Notes under the pieces: generated by a model
The model's database searches: none
Told to the model about the DNA's origin: nothing
What the model saw: only the letters and a program-made list of their open reading frames with translations
DNA from: Nocardia concava NBRC 100430
GTDB taxonomy: Bacteria; Actinomycetota; Actinomycetes; Mycobacteriales; Mycobacteriaceae
Assembly: GCF_000308815.1 (NCBI RefSeq)
Contig: NZ_BAFX01000064.1
Location: 1 to 64,000 of the forward strand
DNA: 64,000 bases
Direction: 5' to 3'
Part shown: positions 22,360-33,150 of the stretch, piece by piece
Layout: the number at the start of each line of letters is the position of its first letter
Numbering within the stretch: the stretch's first letter is position 1
Translations under genes and position numbers: made by a program

Positions 22360-22727
22360 GCTCCCTCGACCCCGCCATCGCCGCGCGGCTCAAGCGCAAC
22401 TCCGACGGACTGTTCGCGGCCATCGCGCAGGAGAAGAGCACCGGCGACGTGCTCATGATGGCCTGGATGGACGACGAGGCCCTCGCGCGCACCCTCGAAA
22501 CCCGCAAGGGCACCTACTATTCGCGCTCGCGCCAGCAGTACTGGGTCAAGGGCGAGACCTCCGGCCACACCCAGTACGTGCACGAAGTCCGCCTCGACTG
22601 CGACGGTGACACCGTGCTGCTCGTCGTCGACCAGGAAGGCGCCGCCTGCCACACCGGCACCCACACCTGCTTCGACACCGATGTCCTGCTGTCGCAGGGA
22701 GATTCGCTGCTGACCGACGAGGGCTGA
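22356..22727 (+). CDS. hisI: Phosphoribosyl-AMP cyclohydrolase
   Basis: 123 residues, monofunctional (no HisE domain). It opens the purine ring of PR-AMP. Zinc and magnesium ligands are in [13 protein letters not shown] and the CHTGTHTCF cluster; [10 protein letters not shown] and [17 protein letters not shown] are family signatures. Last gene of the his operon, ATGA-coupled to hisF. hisG and hisE are not in this window, as in mycobacteria. A copy of the 75-bp inverted repeat follows 30 bases after the stop. Confidence 0.97.
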
Positions 22728-22757
22728 GCGTCAACCGTTTTCGCGGGTCACCCACCC

Positions 22758-22832
22758 CGTCATTCCGGCATGTTTTTGGCCGGAATCCACACTGCCATGG
22801 TGGATCCCGGCCAAAAGCATGCCGGGATGACG
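22758..22832. repeat. 75-bp intergenic inverted repeat, copy 2
   Basis: Same length and ends as the copies at 731 and 37099. Arms are nearly unchanged and the central ~15 bases differ. It lies between the convergent hisI and MarR genes, as expected of a shared terminator or of an element tolerated only in such gaps. Confidence 0.87.
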
Positions 22833-22880
22833 AGCCTGGCGGCGTACGCCGGGATGATGAGCGGGGGACGGCGGTGGCGG

Positions 22881-23399
22881 CTAGCCGGATTCGTGCCCGT
22901 TCAGGTCGACGTGCGAGATCGGCCGCCCCGAGCGGCCGAGTCCGCGGGACATGCCCTTGTCCAGCTGCGCCACCAAGGTCTCGCCGAGTTCGAGCAAGTC
23001 CTTGGTCTGCTGGGCGTCCAGGCCGTCGAAGACCAGCCCGCGCACGCACTCCATATAGCCCGGCGCGGCCTCGGTGACCTTGCGGAATCCGGCGTCGGTC
23101 AGCACCGCCTGTGCCCCGCGTCGGCCGGTGATGGTGACGCGCTGTGCCCAGCCGAGTCGCTCGAGCTTGGAGACCACATGCGAGAGCCGCGATAGCGATG
23201 CGTTTGCCTTTTGCGCAAGCTCGCTCAGTTGCAACCGATGGCCCGGTTCTTCGGAGAGCAGAGTCATCACGAAGTATTCGAAATGGGTAATCCCGGACTC
23301 ACGTTGCAGCTGAGTATCCAACGCGGCGGGCAATCTGGTCGTGAGCGCGACAAGGGTACGCCAAGCTCGCTGTTCCATGGGATTCAACCACTTGGTCAC
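22881..23399 (-). CDS. MarR-family transcriptional regulator
   Basis: 172 residues with the winged helix-turn-helix: THFEYFVMTLLSEEPGHRLQLSELA, recognition helix NASLSRLSHVVSKLERLGW, and wing TGRRGAQAVLTDAG. The C-terminal extension (GMSRGLGRSGRPISHVDLNG) is longer than usual. It is convergent with hisI and has no obvious partner: the next gene on the same strand (23570) encodes a membrane protein 170 bases upstream. Ligand and target unknown. Confidence 0.93.
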   Translation of the reverse strand: MTKWLNPMEQRAWRTLVALTTRLPAALDTQLQRESGITHFEYFVMTLLSEEPGHRLQLSELAQKANASLSRLSHVVSKLERLGWAQRVTITGRRGAQAVLTDAGFRKVTEAAPGYMECVRGLVFDGLDAQQTKDLLELGETLVAQLDKGMSRGLGRSGRPISHVDLNGHESG

Positions 23400-23569
23400 C
23401 GTGCGCGCCCTCTCGTAGCAGCCAAGTGACCCGTTGTGCGGAACGATAAGTGAGCCTGCGATACCGCATCGAACGAGTCACTCGCACGTCAAAGTTTGCC
23501 ACGATTTCGCTCGTCAGTCACGGTGTTGCTGAATGACGTGACATCGATCACGCGTGTCGCGTGGCTGAA

Positions 23570-24166
23570 TCAGTTCGCGCCGACTTCCGGAGGATTAACC
23601 GGGGTTTCCGGCGACACGCGCGGCTTTTCCTGTTCTGCACGCTGCTTCTCGGCACGATGACGGCGGAATCGCCTGCGCAGCAAGAGAAATGCCACCCCCA
23701 GGAACAGCACCGCGGCCACGATCGCACCCGCCAGCGCGGCCCCGCGGAATCCCGGCGCGTCGACATCGAGAACACGCTCCCCGGCGTGGGCGGCATTCGA
23801 GTTGCCCCACACGATGGTCAGCGTCAACAAATTCGGGATCGCGGTGACCAGTGCGAGAACCGCCGCGGCACCACCAATAAACCTACCGCCCCGTTTGCGC
23901 CAGCGGAGACCCGTCAGCAGCAACAGGAAGAGTGGCACAGCCGTACAGACCGCGCCCATTATCAGGCCGTACCAGATCCCTTTTGCGAAACTCCCGCTGA
24001 CCATTTCGCCGATGCGCTGCGCCCACCAGCGCGGCAGAAATGACGCCAGAATCAAATACGTCACCCACAGCACCGCCACCGCGATGACCGCGGCGATGAT
24101 TCGATTGCGCCACGTGACGAAGCTCGACCGCTTTCGCTCCGACTGCTCGGTACTGGGCGTAGTCAT
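23570..24166 (-). CDS. Multi-pass membrane protein, unknown
   Basis: 198 residues. Four hydrophobic helices are visible: IIAAVIAVAVLWVTYLILASF, the IWYGLIMGAVCTAVPLFLLLL segment, a third around FIGGAAAVLALVTAIPNLLTL, and GAALAGAIVAAVLFLGVAFLLL. It ends in a basic and Glu/Pro-rich tail (RRRFRRHRAEKQRAEQEKPR). This looks like the permease-like membrane proteins common in Corynebacteriales, with no assigned role. It lies between the MarR gene and the peroxiredoxin, all on the minus strand. Confidence 0.72.
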   Translation of the reverse strand: MTTPSTEQSERKRSSFVTWRNRIIAAVIAVAVLWVTYLILASFLPRWWAQRIGEMVSGSFAKGIWYGLIMGAVCTAVPLFLLLLTGLRWRKRGGRFIGGAAAVLALVTAIPNLLTLTIVWGNSNAAHAGERVLDVDAPGFRGAALAGAIVAAVLFLGVAFLLLRRRFRRHRAEKQRAEQEKPRVSPETPVNPPEVGAN

Positions 24167-24245
24167 GCGCCCAGGGTATGTCCGATTCCCCGACCCACGA
24201 AGGACCGACGCTCCGAACCGTGACGCAACCGCGTCGAACCTCGGC

Positions 24246-24704
24246 TCAGCCGCGCGACTTCAGGAACTGCAACGCCTCGTCGGCATGCACATTGGCGCGC
24301 AACTCGCTCGAGATCACCTTGGCGACGGTCCGATCCGGGTCGATCACGAACGTCGTCCGCTTCACCGGAACCAGCGCGCCCAGTAGCCCGCGCTTCACGC
24401 CGAACTCGGCGGCCACCTTGGCTCCGGGATCGGACAGCACCGGGTAGCCCAGCCCCTGCTTCTCGGCGAAACCGGACTGCACCTCGACGGAGTCGGCGCT
24501 GATTCCCACGCAGGTGGCCCCGACGGCCTTGAATTCCGTTGCCAGGTCGCGGAAGTGGCACGCCTCGGCGGTGCACACCGGCGTGTTGGCCGCGGGGTAG
24601 AAGAACAACACCACCGGACCGTCCGCGAGCAGCGACTCGAGCGAACGCGTGGTGCCTGATTGATCCGGAAGCTCGAAGTTGGGAGCGAGCTGACCTGCCT
24701 TCAT
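24246..24704 (-). CDS. bcp: Peroxiredoxin (BCP/PrxQ type)
   Basis: 152 residues from the ATG at 24704. A cytosolic thiol peroxidase that reduces H2O2 and organic hydroperoxides. The peroxidatic cysteine is Cys44 in NTPVCTAEACH, with the resolving Cys49 in the CxxxxC spacing of PrxQ enzymes; the family usually has TPGCT, so Gly is replaced by Val here. VVLFFYPAA and KRTTFVIDPDR are typical. The position next to trpE matches Rv1608c (bcpB). An upstream start would add ten unsupported residues. Confidence 0.93.
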   Translation of the reverse strand: MKAGQLAPNFELPDQSGTTRSLESLLADGPVVLFFYPAANTPVCTAEACHFRDLATEFKAVGATCVGISADSVEVQSGFAEKQGLGYPVLSDPGAKVAAEFGVKRGLLGALVPVKRTTFVIDPDRTVAKVISSELRANVHADEALQFLKSRG

Positions 24705-24991
24705 AACCCGCACCCTACCCAATCCATCGCGCACGAGCTATTGGACAACCCCGCTGCGCCCCAATCGAACTCCCGCCTGTGGCTGCTCGGTCGGCGATTC
24801 GTCCGTTGGGACTGTGAACATGTCGGCCCGCCAGCTCCTCGAACCGGGCTGACTGCTCGGGGCCGACGCGCTCTCGTGGCATCGGGTTCGGCGGGTACTT
24901 CGCTCCCCCGAATCCCCTTGATCTGCTTGGGGGTCCGGGGGAGTGTCCCCCGGAGCCCCAACCACCCCCGACACGGGTGTCGGAACCTGCC
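24705..24991. terminator. Intergenic region with a strong GC hairpin (24930-24959)
   Basis: Between the bcp start and the stop of the 101-residue gene there is no convincing coding sequence. At 24930-24959 GGGGTCCGGGGGA pairs with TCCCCCGGAGCCCC around a GTG triloop (13 pairs, one bulge). It lies just downstream of the minus-strand gene at 24992 and is a plausible terminator for it, although no T-run follows. The rest holds the bcp promoter. Confidence 0.45.
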
Positions 24992-25297
24992 TCAAACTCC
25001 GATGAGGGCGGCGACCTCGGGGTTCTTGATATCCATGACGTCGAGGATGCCGTGTGCGCGGAGGAACGGCTTGAGTTCCCGGATGCGGTCGGTGTGCTCG
25101 GCGTACTCGTCCGGGAAGCTGTGCGGATCCAGCGCTTCCAGGGCCTTCACATACGTGACGAACGAGGCGATGGCGGAGTACTTCCCGCCGGTGTTCATAT
25201 TCATCATCCGAGGCGGCTGGCCGGGCATGATGCCCGGGGCCATCTGCGGAGCTGCGTGACGTGGACCCTCCGGTGCTACCGGTTGCGAGGGGTACAT
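24992..25297 (-). CDS. Hypothetical protein with Pro/Met-rich N-terminus
   Basis: 101 residues from the ATG at 25297, supported by GAGAGGAG just upstream. The N-terminal 35 residues are Pro/Gly/Met-rich (QMAPGIMPGQPPRMMNMNTGG). The rest is helical: KYSAIASFVTYVKALEALD, DPHSFPDEYAEHTDRIRELK, FLRAHGILDVMDIKNPEVAALIG. No family recognised. It is divergent from trpE, with about 150 bases between the starts. Longer frames upstream lack a ribosome binding site. Confidence 0.68.
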   Translation of the reverse strand: MYPSQPVAPEGPRHAAPQMAPGIMPGQPPRMMNMNTGGKYSAIASFVTYVKALEALDPHSFPDEYAEHTDRIRELKPFLRAHGILDVMDIKNPEVAALIGV

Positions 25298-25448
25298 CTG
25301 TGTTGAACTCCTCTCGAAAAGGGGGATACCGCGTGCGACCGCCGCGAGTGTAGTGATGACCGCTTCAGGTATTCGCCGCAGGTGCCGCCTCGGCTGGGCC
25401 GCCGAGTGCGATTTCTGAACCGGTCGGCGGGCCTGGAATGATGGGTGA

Positions 25449-27011
25449 ATGCACGGCGCGCATGGTTTGCCTCTGAACGCGGCTATCGACACCACCACCT
25501 CCCGGGAGCAGTTCCGGGCGCTCGCGGCCGACCACCGGGTGGTTCCGGTGGTCCGAAAGGTGTTGGCGGACTCCGAGACTCCGCTCTCGGCCTACCGCAA
25601 ACTGGCCGCGGACCGGCCCGGCACCTTCCTGCTGGAGTCCGCGGAGAACGGCCGCTCCTGGTCGCGATGGTCGTTCATCGGCGCGGGCAGCCCCAGCGCC
25701 CTGACCATTGTGGACGGCCAGGCGGCGTGGATCGGCCAGACCCCCGCCGACGCGCCCGTGGGCGGCGACCCGCTGGCCGCGCTGCACGAGGCGCTCGAGG
25801 TGCTGCGCACCGAACGCCTGCCCGGATTGCCGCCCTTGACCGGCGGTCTGGTCGGCTACCTCGGCTACGACATCGTGCGCCGCATGGAACGCCTGCCCCA
25901 GCACGCCACCGACGACCTGCGGGTCCCGGAGATGGTCCTGATGCTGGCCACCGACCTGGCCGCCTTCGACCACCACGAGGGCGCGATCACCCTCATCGCC
26001 AATGCCGTCAACTGGAACGGCACCGACGAGCGCGTGGACGAGGCCTACGACGACGCGGTGGCCCGCCTGGACCGCATGACCGACGCCCTGGCCGCCCCGG
26101 CCGACTCCACCGTCTCGGTCTTCGACCGCCCCGAGCCGAACTTCCGCCGCCAGCGCACCTCCGACGAGTTCGGCGCGGGCGTGCGCCGCCTGATCAAGGA
26201 GATCGAGGCGGGCGAGGCGTTCCAGGTGGTGCTCTCGCAGCGCTTCGAGATGGACTACAGCGGCTCGCCGATCGACCTGTACCGCATGCTGCGCGCCTCG
26301 AACCCGAGCCCGTACATGTACCTCATGCACATCCCGGACAGCGAGGGCGGCACCGCGTTCTCCATCGTCGGCTCCAGCCCCGAATCGCTGGTGACGGTGA
26401 AGGACGGCGTGGCCACCACCCACCCGATCGCGGGCACCCGCTGGCGCGGCGTCACCGAGGAGGACGACCTCCTGCTCGAAAAGGGCCTGCTCGCAGACGA
26501 AAAGGAGAACGCCGAGCACCTCATGCTCGTCGATCTGGGCCGCAACGATCTGGGCCGCGTCTGCGAACCGGGCACCGTGAAGGTCACCGAGTACCGCCAC
26601 GTCGAGCGCTACTCGCACGTCATGCATCTGGTGTCGACGGTCTCGGGCCGCCTCAAGCCCGGCAAGGTCGCCCTCGACGCCGTGCAGGCCTGCTTCCCGG
26701 CGGGCACGCTGTCCGGCGCGCCGAAGGTGCGGGCCATGGAGCTCATCGAGGAGCTCGAGCCCACCCGCCGCGGCGTCTACGCGGGTGTGGTCGGCTACCT
26801 GGACTTCGCCGGTGACGCCGATACCGCCATCGCCATCCGCACCGCCCTGCTCAAGGACGGCACCGCCTACGTCCAGGCGGGCGCGGGCATCGTCGCCGAT
26901 TCGGATCCGGACTACGAGGACGTCGAATCCCGCAACAAGGCGATGGCGGTTCTCAAGGCCATCGCCGCCGCGGAGACGGTGCGCGCCTACCGGCCGAGCT
27001 CGGACCGATGA
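25449..27011 (+). CDS. trpE: Anthranilate synthase component I
   Basis: 520 residues. It converts chorismate with ammonia or glutamine (through TrpG, not in this window) to anthranilate. The chorismate-utilising domain has [59 protein letters not shown] and [13 protein letters not shown]. The tryptophan-feedback site is expected near [16 protein letters not shown] (LLES motif present). Starts at ATG 25449. I see no leader peptide with consecutive Trp codons upstream. The stop overlaps the next gene by ATGA. Confidence 0.97.
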   Translation: MHGAHGLPLNAAIDTTTSREQFRALAADHRVVPVVRKVLADSETPLSAYRKLAADRPGTFLLESAENGRSWSRWSFIGAGSPSALTIVDGQAAWIGQTPADAPVGGDPLAALHEALEVLRTERLPGLPPLTGGLVGYLGYDIVRRMERLPQHATDDLRVPEMVLMLATDLAAFDHHEGAITLIANAVNWNGTDERVDEAYDDAVARLDRMTDALAAPADSTVSVFDRPEPNFRRQRTSDEFGAGVRRLIKEIEAGEAFQVVLSQRFEMDYSGSPIDLYRMLRASNPSPYMYLMHIPDSEGGTAFSIVGSSPESLVTVKDGVATTHPIAGTRWRGVTEEDDLLLEKGLLADEKENAEHLMLVDLGRNDLGRVCEPGTVKVTEYRHVERYSHVMHLVSTVSGRLKPGKVALDAVQACFPAGTLSGAPKVRAMELIEELEPTRRGVYAGVVGYLDFAGDADTAIAIRTALLKDGTAYVQAGAGIVADSDPDYEDVESRNKAMAVLKAIAAAETVRAYRPSSDR

Positions 27012-27889
27012 GCGATCCGGACCCCGATCGGGCACCGGGAGCAGAACGGGAAAACGCGGCGGCGCAACCTGATTCGTCAGGCAACGATGCCGCGAGCACG
27101 GCCGAACGCGCGATAGCGGCCGATCTGGCCGAGGCCGAGGCGAATGCCGCGGCGGCCGAGGCCGACGCCAAGGCGGCCCCGGACAAACGCCGCAAGCCCC
27201 TGGCCGCAGTCGCCCTGCTCGCGCTGGCGGCCGTCCTGCTCTGGGCGTCCTCGCGGATGAACTGGGCGACGATCGAGATCACCAGCGATTACGGCCTGCC
27301 CCGCAAGAAGGACCTCGACGGCGGCGTCTGGTTCGCCCCCCTGACCCCGCTGGCCCTGGTCTTCCTGGCCACCATCGCGGCGGTCTTCGCCACCCACGGC
27401 TGGTGGCGGCGCGGCGTCGGCGTGATCGTCGCGATTGTGTCCGCCATGGCCGCCGTCCCCGCCTACGCCCTCCTCACGCACCACGGCACAACCGACCGTG
27501 CGACCCGGCTCGCCGAACTACACGGCGGCGACCACGCGGGCGCGGTGACGACCTCGGCGCTACCCGCGCTGGTCTCCCTGGCCGGCGCGGTGTCCGCCTT
27601 CGCGGCGGGCCTGCTGCTGGTCCGGCAGTCCGCCGAGGCTCCACGCATGTCCGGCAAGTACGACAATCCGGCCAATCGGAAGCTCTCGGCGGCCGAGCAG
27701 GTTGCCGCGCATCACGCCCGGGTCCGCGATGCGGAATCCGCATCACAGACCGCGCCGCGGGAGCAGCTCTCGGGCCGCGTGCTGTGGGATGCCCTGGACG
27801 AGGGCGTGGATCCCACCGACGAGGAAACGAATCAGCCTGCCGCGCACGATGATCCAGGTAACGACGGATCGCGCGACAAAAGCCACTGA
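27008..27889 (+). CDS. Trp-biosynthesis-associated membrane protein (TIGR02234-like)
   Basis: 293 residues, ATGA-coupled to trpE. An acidic/alanine-rich N-terminus (about 60 residues with [21 protein letters not shown]) is followed by four transmembrane helices ([75 protein letters not shown]) and an acidic tail. Proteins of this type sit between trpE and trpC throughout Mycobacteriales, are conserved by position, and have no proven function; export or transport linked to tryptophan is a guess. Starts ATG 27008. Confidence 0.88.
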   Translation: MSDPDPDRAPGAERENAAAQPDSSGNDAASTAERAIAADLAEAEANAAAAEADAKAAPDKRRKPLAAVALLALAAVLLWASSRMNWATIEITSDYGLPRKKDLDGGVWFAPLTPLALVFLATIAAVFATHGWWRRGVGVIVAIVSAMAAVPAYALLTHHGTTDRATRLAELHGGDHAGAVTTSALPALVSLAGAVSAFAAGLLLVRQSAEAPRMSGKYDNPANRKLSAAEQVAAHHARVRDAESASQTAPREQLSGRVLWDALDEGVDPTDEETNQPAAHDDPGNDGSRDKSH

Positions 27890-28038
27890 GCTGGGTGGGG
27901 AAGCGGCAGCGCAGCCGGTTCCAGCCCCGCTGTCAAGCACGGGAACATAGCCATTTACTCTTTATCAGCAGCGGTGAGACAGCGCCTGGGGGGATTCTCA
28001 GGCAGCAAGTCCGTCTCCCCAGAAAGGATTCGAGCCAG
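27890..28038. promoter_or_regulatory. Leader region upstream of trpC
   Basis: About 150 bases between the Trp-associated membrane protein and trpC, long for an otherwise tightly coupled run. It may carry a separate promoter. GAAAGG lies at about 28022-28027, upstream of the ATG at 28039. No tandem Trp codons and no recognised riboswitch are visible. Confidence 0.4.
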
Positions 28039-28853
28039 ATGACGGTACTCGACTCGATTCTCGACGGGGTCCGCGCGGATGTGGCCGCACGCGAAGCAGT
28101 CCTGGATTTCCAGGCCGTGAAAGCAGCCGCCGCGAAGGCCAAGTCCCCGCGTGACGCCAAGGCCGCGTTGCACGCGGACGGAATCGGTGTGATCGCCGAG
28201 GTGAAGCGGGCCAGCCCCTCCAAGGGCGAGCTCGCCGATATCCCGAACCCCGCCGACCTGGCCCGGGCCTATGAGGACGGCGGCGCGCGCATCATCAGCG
28301 TGCTGACCGAACAGCGTCGCTTCCACGGTTCCCTCGCGGACCTGGACGCGGTCCGCGCCGCGGTGGACATCCCGGTCCTGCGCAAGGACTTCATCGTGGG
28401 CCCGTATCAGATCCACGAGGCGCGCGCCCACGGCGCGGACGTGATCCTGCTGATCGTGGCCGCCCTGGAACAGGACGTGCTGGCCTCCCTGCTCGACCGC
28501 ACCGAATCGCTCGGCATGACCGCGCTGGTCGAGGTGCACACCGAGGAGGAGGCCGACCGGGCCCTGCAGGCCGGCGCCAGCGTGATCGGCGTGAACGCCC
28601 GCAACCTCAAGACCCTCGAGGTGGATCGGGATGTGTTCGCGCGCATCGCCCCCGGCCTGCCCAGCGAAGTGATCCGGGTGGCCGAGTCCGGCATTCGCGG
28701 CACCGCCGATCTGCTGGCGTACGCCGGTGCGGGCGCGGACGCGGTGCTGGTCGGTGAGGGCCTGGTGACCAGCGGCGATCCGCGTGCCGCGGTGGCCGAG
28801 CTGGTGACCGCCGGAACCCACCCGTCCTGCCCGAAACCGGTTCGCCGGGGACG

Positions 28854-28857
<4 letters not shown>
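28039..28857 (+). CDS. trpC: Indole-3-glycerol-phosphate synthase
   Basis: 272 residues, TIM barrel. It closes the indole ring from carboxyphenylamino-deoxyribulose phosphate. Signature blocks are [55 protein letters not shown] and [12 protein letters not shown] 28039 is the family-typical start; the frame continues upstream without coding character. The stop overlaps the GTG at 28854. Confidence 0.97.
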
Positions 28858-30148
<1,291 letters not shown>

Positions 30149-30152
<4 letters not shown>

Positions 30153-30949
30153 GCCAGCAGTCCCGACTCGCCAGCACCTTCGCGGCCTGCCGCGAGGACA
30201 ATCGCGCGGCCCTGATCGGCTACCTGCCCGCCGGCTACCCGGATCTGCAGGGCTCCATCGACGTCTGCCGCGCCATGGTCGAGTCCGGTTGCGACATCAT
30301 CGAAGTCGGCGTCGCCTACTCCGATCCGGTGATGGACGGCCCGACCATCCAGCGCGCCGCCGAACAGGCGCTCGCGGGCGGCGTCCGGGTGCGCGACGTG
30401 TTCAAGGTCGTGGAGGCCATCTCCCAGGCCGGCGGCAAGGCCGTCGTCATGACCTACTGGAACCCGGTGCTCAAGTACGGCGTCGACACCTTCTCCCGCG
30501 ATCTCGCCGCGGCCGGTGGCCTGGGCCTGATCACCCCCAACCTGATCCCGGAGGAGGCCGACGACTGGTTCGTGGCGTCCTCCACCCACAACCTCGACCG
30601 CATCTTCCTGGTCGCCCCGTCCTCCACCGAGGAGCGTCTGGTCAAGACCCTGGAAGCGTCGAAGGGCTTCGTCTACGCCGCGTCCACCATGGGCGTCACC
30701 GGCGCCCGCGACGCGGTCTCCTCCATGGCCCCCGCCCTCTGCGCGCGCATCCGCGCCCACTCCGACATCCCGATCGGCGTCGGCCTGGGTGTCCGCAATG
30801 GCGAGCAGGCGGCCGAAATCGCCTCCTACGCAGACGGAGTCATCGTCGGCTCGGCCCTCGTCTCCGCCGCCGCACAGGGCCTGGACGCGGTCCGCAAGCT
30901 CAGCGAGGAACTCGCCCAGGGCGTCCGCTCGACCCCGGTCTCCTCGTAA
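30149..30949 (+). CDS. trpA: Tryptophan synthase alpha chain
   Basis: 266 residues from the GTG at 30149. TIM barrel that cleaves indoleglycerol phosphate and channels indole to TrpB. The catalytic glutamate is in [18 protein letters not shown] together with the aspartate of [11 protein letters not shown] forms part of the phosphate site. The start overlaps the trpB stop. A strong intrinsic terminator begins 14 bases after the stop and ends the trp gene run. Confidence 0.97.
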
Positions 30950-30962
30950 TAAACACCTCTCG

Positions 30963-31002
30963 AAAGGGCGCGTACCGAATTCAGTACGCGCCCTTTCTTT
31001 TC
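30963..31002 (+). terminator. Intrinsic terminator after trpA
   Basis: A perfect 13-base stem (AAAGGGCGCGTAC at 30963-30975 with GTACGCGCCCTTT at 30984-30996) and an 8-base loop are followed by CTTTTC. One of the clearest rho-independent terminators in the window. Confidence 0.9.
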
Positions 31003-31130
31003 GATTTCCATTCCCTGTCTTTTCGTATATCCCTTGCGTTACTGGGACCGGTCGCCGAAACTACCGGCCGGTCGCGGCGCGTCGACCTCCGACGGCGCGT
31101 CGTCGTCGGTTTCGGCTACGGTGGGGACTC

Positions 31131-32249
31131 GTGACCTTACGAGCCCTTGCCGAAAGCACCGGCGCCGATGTTCTGGCCTACATTCCCAGCCCGCCGCGCG
31201 GGGTGTGGAACCTCGGGCCGTTCCCGCTGCGGGCGTACGCGATCTGCATCATCATCGGCATCATCGCGGCCATCTGGCTGGGGGAGAAGCGGTGGGTGGC
31301 GCGCGGCGGGCAGCCGGGCATGGTGCTGGACGTGGCCATGTTCGCGGTGCCGTTCGGGCTGATCGGCGGGCGGCTCTACCATGTGGCCACCGACTGGCAG
31401 AAGTACTTCGGCGCGGACGGTCACCCGATGAACGCGCTCAAGATCTGGGAGGGCGGTCTCGGCATCTGGGGCGCGGTGCTGCTGGGCGGCATCGGCGCCT
31501 GGATCGGCTGCCGGGTGTACCGGATCCCGTTGCCCGCCTTCGGCGATGCCATCGCGCCGGGCATTCTGCTGGCCCAGGCCATCGGGCGACTGGGCAACTA
31601 CTTCAACCAGGAGCTCTACGGTCGCGCCACCACCATGCCGTGGGGTCTCGAGATCTACCAGCGCTTCGACCACAGCGGCGGCCTGGACATGATGAACGGC
31701 ACCGCGGCCGGCGCCCCGATCCGCATCGTGCAGCCGACCTTCCTCTACGAGCTGATCTGGAACCTGCTCGGCGTCGGCGCGCTGCTCTACCTGGACCGTA
31801 AGTTCCGCATCGGCCACGGCCGCCTGTTCGCGCTCTACGTCGCGGTCTACTGCTTCGGCCGCTTCTTCGTCGAACTGCTGCGCGACGACGAGGCCACCCA
31901 CATCCTGGGCCTGCGCGTGAACACCTTCACCTCGGCGATCGTATTCGTCTGCGCCGTCGCCTATTTCCTCTTCGCGACCAAGGGCCGCGAGACCGCCGAC
32001 CAGCTGCGGCCGGGCATCGAGCGCCCGTGGCCGTGGCAGATCGGCGCGCTGCGGGCCTTCGGTGCGGCCGGCGCCGCGAGCGCTGGGGAGGGTGAGAAGG
32101 ACGCAGCCGAGGGCGAGGCTACGGACTCCGAATCCACATCGGCCGAGGACGAATCAGGCGCCGACGACAAGTCGGACAGCTCGGAGGCATCCGAGGCCGA
32201 ACCCGAGAAGGTGGACACCGTCAAGAAGGCCGACACCAGCGAATCCTGA
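31131..32249 (+). CDS. lgt: Prolipoprotein diacylglyceryl transferase with acidic C-terminal extension
   Basis: 372 residues from the GTG at 31131. It moves a diacylglyceryl group from phosphatidylglycerol to the lipobox cysteine, the first step of lipoprotein maturation. The signature GRLGNYFNQELYG and several membrane helices are present (LRAYAICIIIGIIAAIWLG; DVAMFAVPFGLIGGRLYH; IWGAVLLGGIGAWIG; TSAIVFVCAVAYFLFA). After the core, about 75 residues form a Glu/Asp/Ser/Ala-rich cytoplasmic tail, common in mycobacterial and nocardial Lgt. Several lipoproteins in this window are likely substrates. Confidence 0.95.
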   Translation: MTLRALAESTGADVLAYIPSPPRGVWNLGPFPLRAYAICIIIGIIAAIWLGEKRWVARGGQPGMVLDVAMFAVPFGLIGGRLYHVATDWQKYFGADGHPMNALKIWEGGLGIWGAVLLGGIGAWIGCRVYRIPLPAFGDAIAPGILLAQAIGRLGNYFNQELYGRATTMPWGLEIYQRFDHSGGLDMMNGTAAGAPIRIVQPTFLYELIWNLLGVGALLYLDRKFRIGHGRLFALYVAVYCFGRFFVELLRDDEATHILGLRVNTFTSAIVFVCAVAYFLFATKGRETADQLRPGIERPWPWQIGALRAFGAAGAASAGEGEKDAAEGEATDSESTSAEDESGADDKSDSSEASEAEPEKVDTVKKADTSES

Positions 32250-32481
32250 ATCGCGACCGAATCCCGAAGGCCCGGCAACGCTTGCGTCACGCTGCGCGAT
32301 AACCACTGCGAATCCGGTGGTTCCGCCCGGAGATGATGGATCTTTTACCGGCTGGCCGGGCGAAAATCGCCGAGTCCGGCCAGAATTGGCCCGTGATCTC
32401 CGGCGGCGAGTCTGTTCGGCGGGTTCACCAGCGGTTTGGGCCGTTCCGACGGGGGGCGGTCCGCGATTCAGGAGGACGCGA

Positions 32482-32946
32482 GTGACCGACCCATTTGGCA
32501 AGCAGCCGTCGCAGGACGGACCGCAGTACGGCGCGCCCGGCACCGGGCCGCAGTACGGGCAGCAGCCCTACGGCCAGCAGCCGTACCCGGAGCAGCAGCC
32601 CTACGGGCAGCCTGCCCAGCCCTTCGGCCAGCCCGCCCAGCCGTACGGGCAGCCCGCGCCCTACGGTGCGCCGGGCCCGGTCGGTCCCTACGGCGGTGAT
32701 CCGGAAGCGCCGTACGGGCGCGATCCTTTCGGAGTTCCGTTGTCCGACAAGAGCAAGCTGACCGCGGGCCTGCTGCAGTTGCTCGTCGGCGGTCTCGGTC
32801 TCGGCCGGTTCTACCTCGGCTACACCACCATCGGTGTGCTCCAGCTGGTCACCTGCGGCGGTTGCGGTATCTGGGCGCTGATCGACGGCATCCTCATGCT
32901 CACCGGCAAGGTGCCGGACCCGCAGGGGCGTCCGCTGCGCGACTAG
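32482..32946 (+). CDS. TM2-domain protein with Gln/Pro/Tyr-rich N-terminus
   Basis: 154 residues from the GTG at 32482, preceded by AGGAGGAC. Residues 1-85 are a low-complexity repeat of PYGQQPY and QPAQPFG units. The rest is a TM2 domain: two helices with the linking motif GLGRFYLGYTTIGVLQLV, a CGGCG segment, then WALIDGILML. TM2 proteins are widespread and mostly uncharacterised; the disordered N-terminus suggests protein-protein interaction on the cytoplasmic side. The position after lgt resembles the two small genes between lgt and pykA in M. tuberculosis. Confidence 0.88.
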   Translation: MTDPFGKQPSQDGPQYGAPGTGPQYGQQPYGQQPYPEQQPYGQPAQPFGQPAQPYGQPAPYGAPGPVGPYGGDPEAPYGRDPFGVPLSDKSKLTAGLLQLLVGGLGLGRFYLGYTTIGVLQLVTCGGCGIWALIDGILMLTGKVPDPQGRPLRD

Positions 32947-32977
32947 CGGACATACCCGCAGCGCGACACTTCGGTCT

Positions 32978-33013
32978 CGAGCGGCCGTCACTCGATGGAG
33001 TGACGGCCGCTCG
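32978..33013 (+). terminator. Perfect 16-bp hairpin after the TM2 gene
   Basis: CGAGCGGCCGTCACTC (32978-32993) is fully complementary to 32998-33013 around a GATG loop. No T-run follows, so it is either a mycobacterial-style U-less terminator or a structured boundary before the ABC transporter genes. Confidence 0.65.
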
Positions 33014-33150
33014 CGCATATCATCGGGCCCGAGTCGGTTCAAGGTTTTCGCGCAACATGATGGTTGCCGTGCTAACCGGTCGGTTCGCGGCGTACCCTTT
33101 GTCGGTTGTTTGTCGCGTGGTAACCCACGCCCGAGGAGAGGTCCACCTCC

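Noticed and set aside
22546..23049. Minus-strand frame through the 75-bp repeat
   Set aside because: The repeat is open in several frames in each copy and gives similar peptides (such as FLAGIHT), which come from its palindrome and not from a gene.
24738..24995. 85-codon minus-strand frame between bcp and the 101-residue gene
   Set aside because: It spans the GC hairpin and has no ribosome site or domain-like sequence.
25298..25448. Tryptophan attenuator or leader peptide before trpE
   Set aside because: No short frame with consecutive Trp codons and no terminator/antiterminator pair could be seen.
27890..28038. Riboswitch or T-box before trpC
   Set aside because: No T-box sequence or specifier arrangement recognised; only a long untranslated gap.
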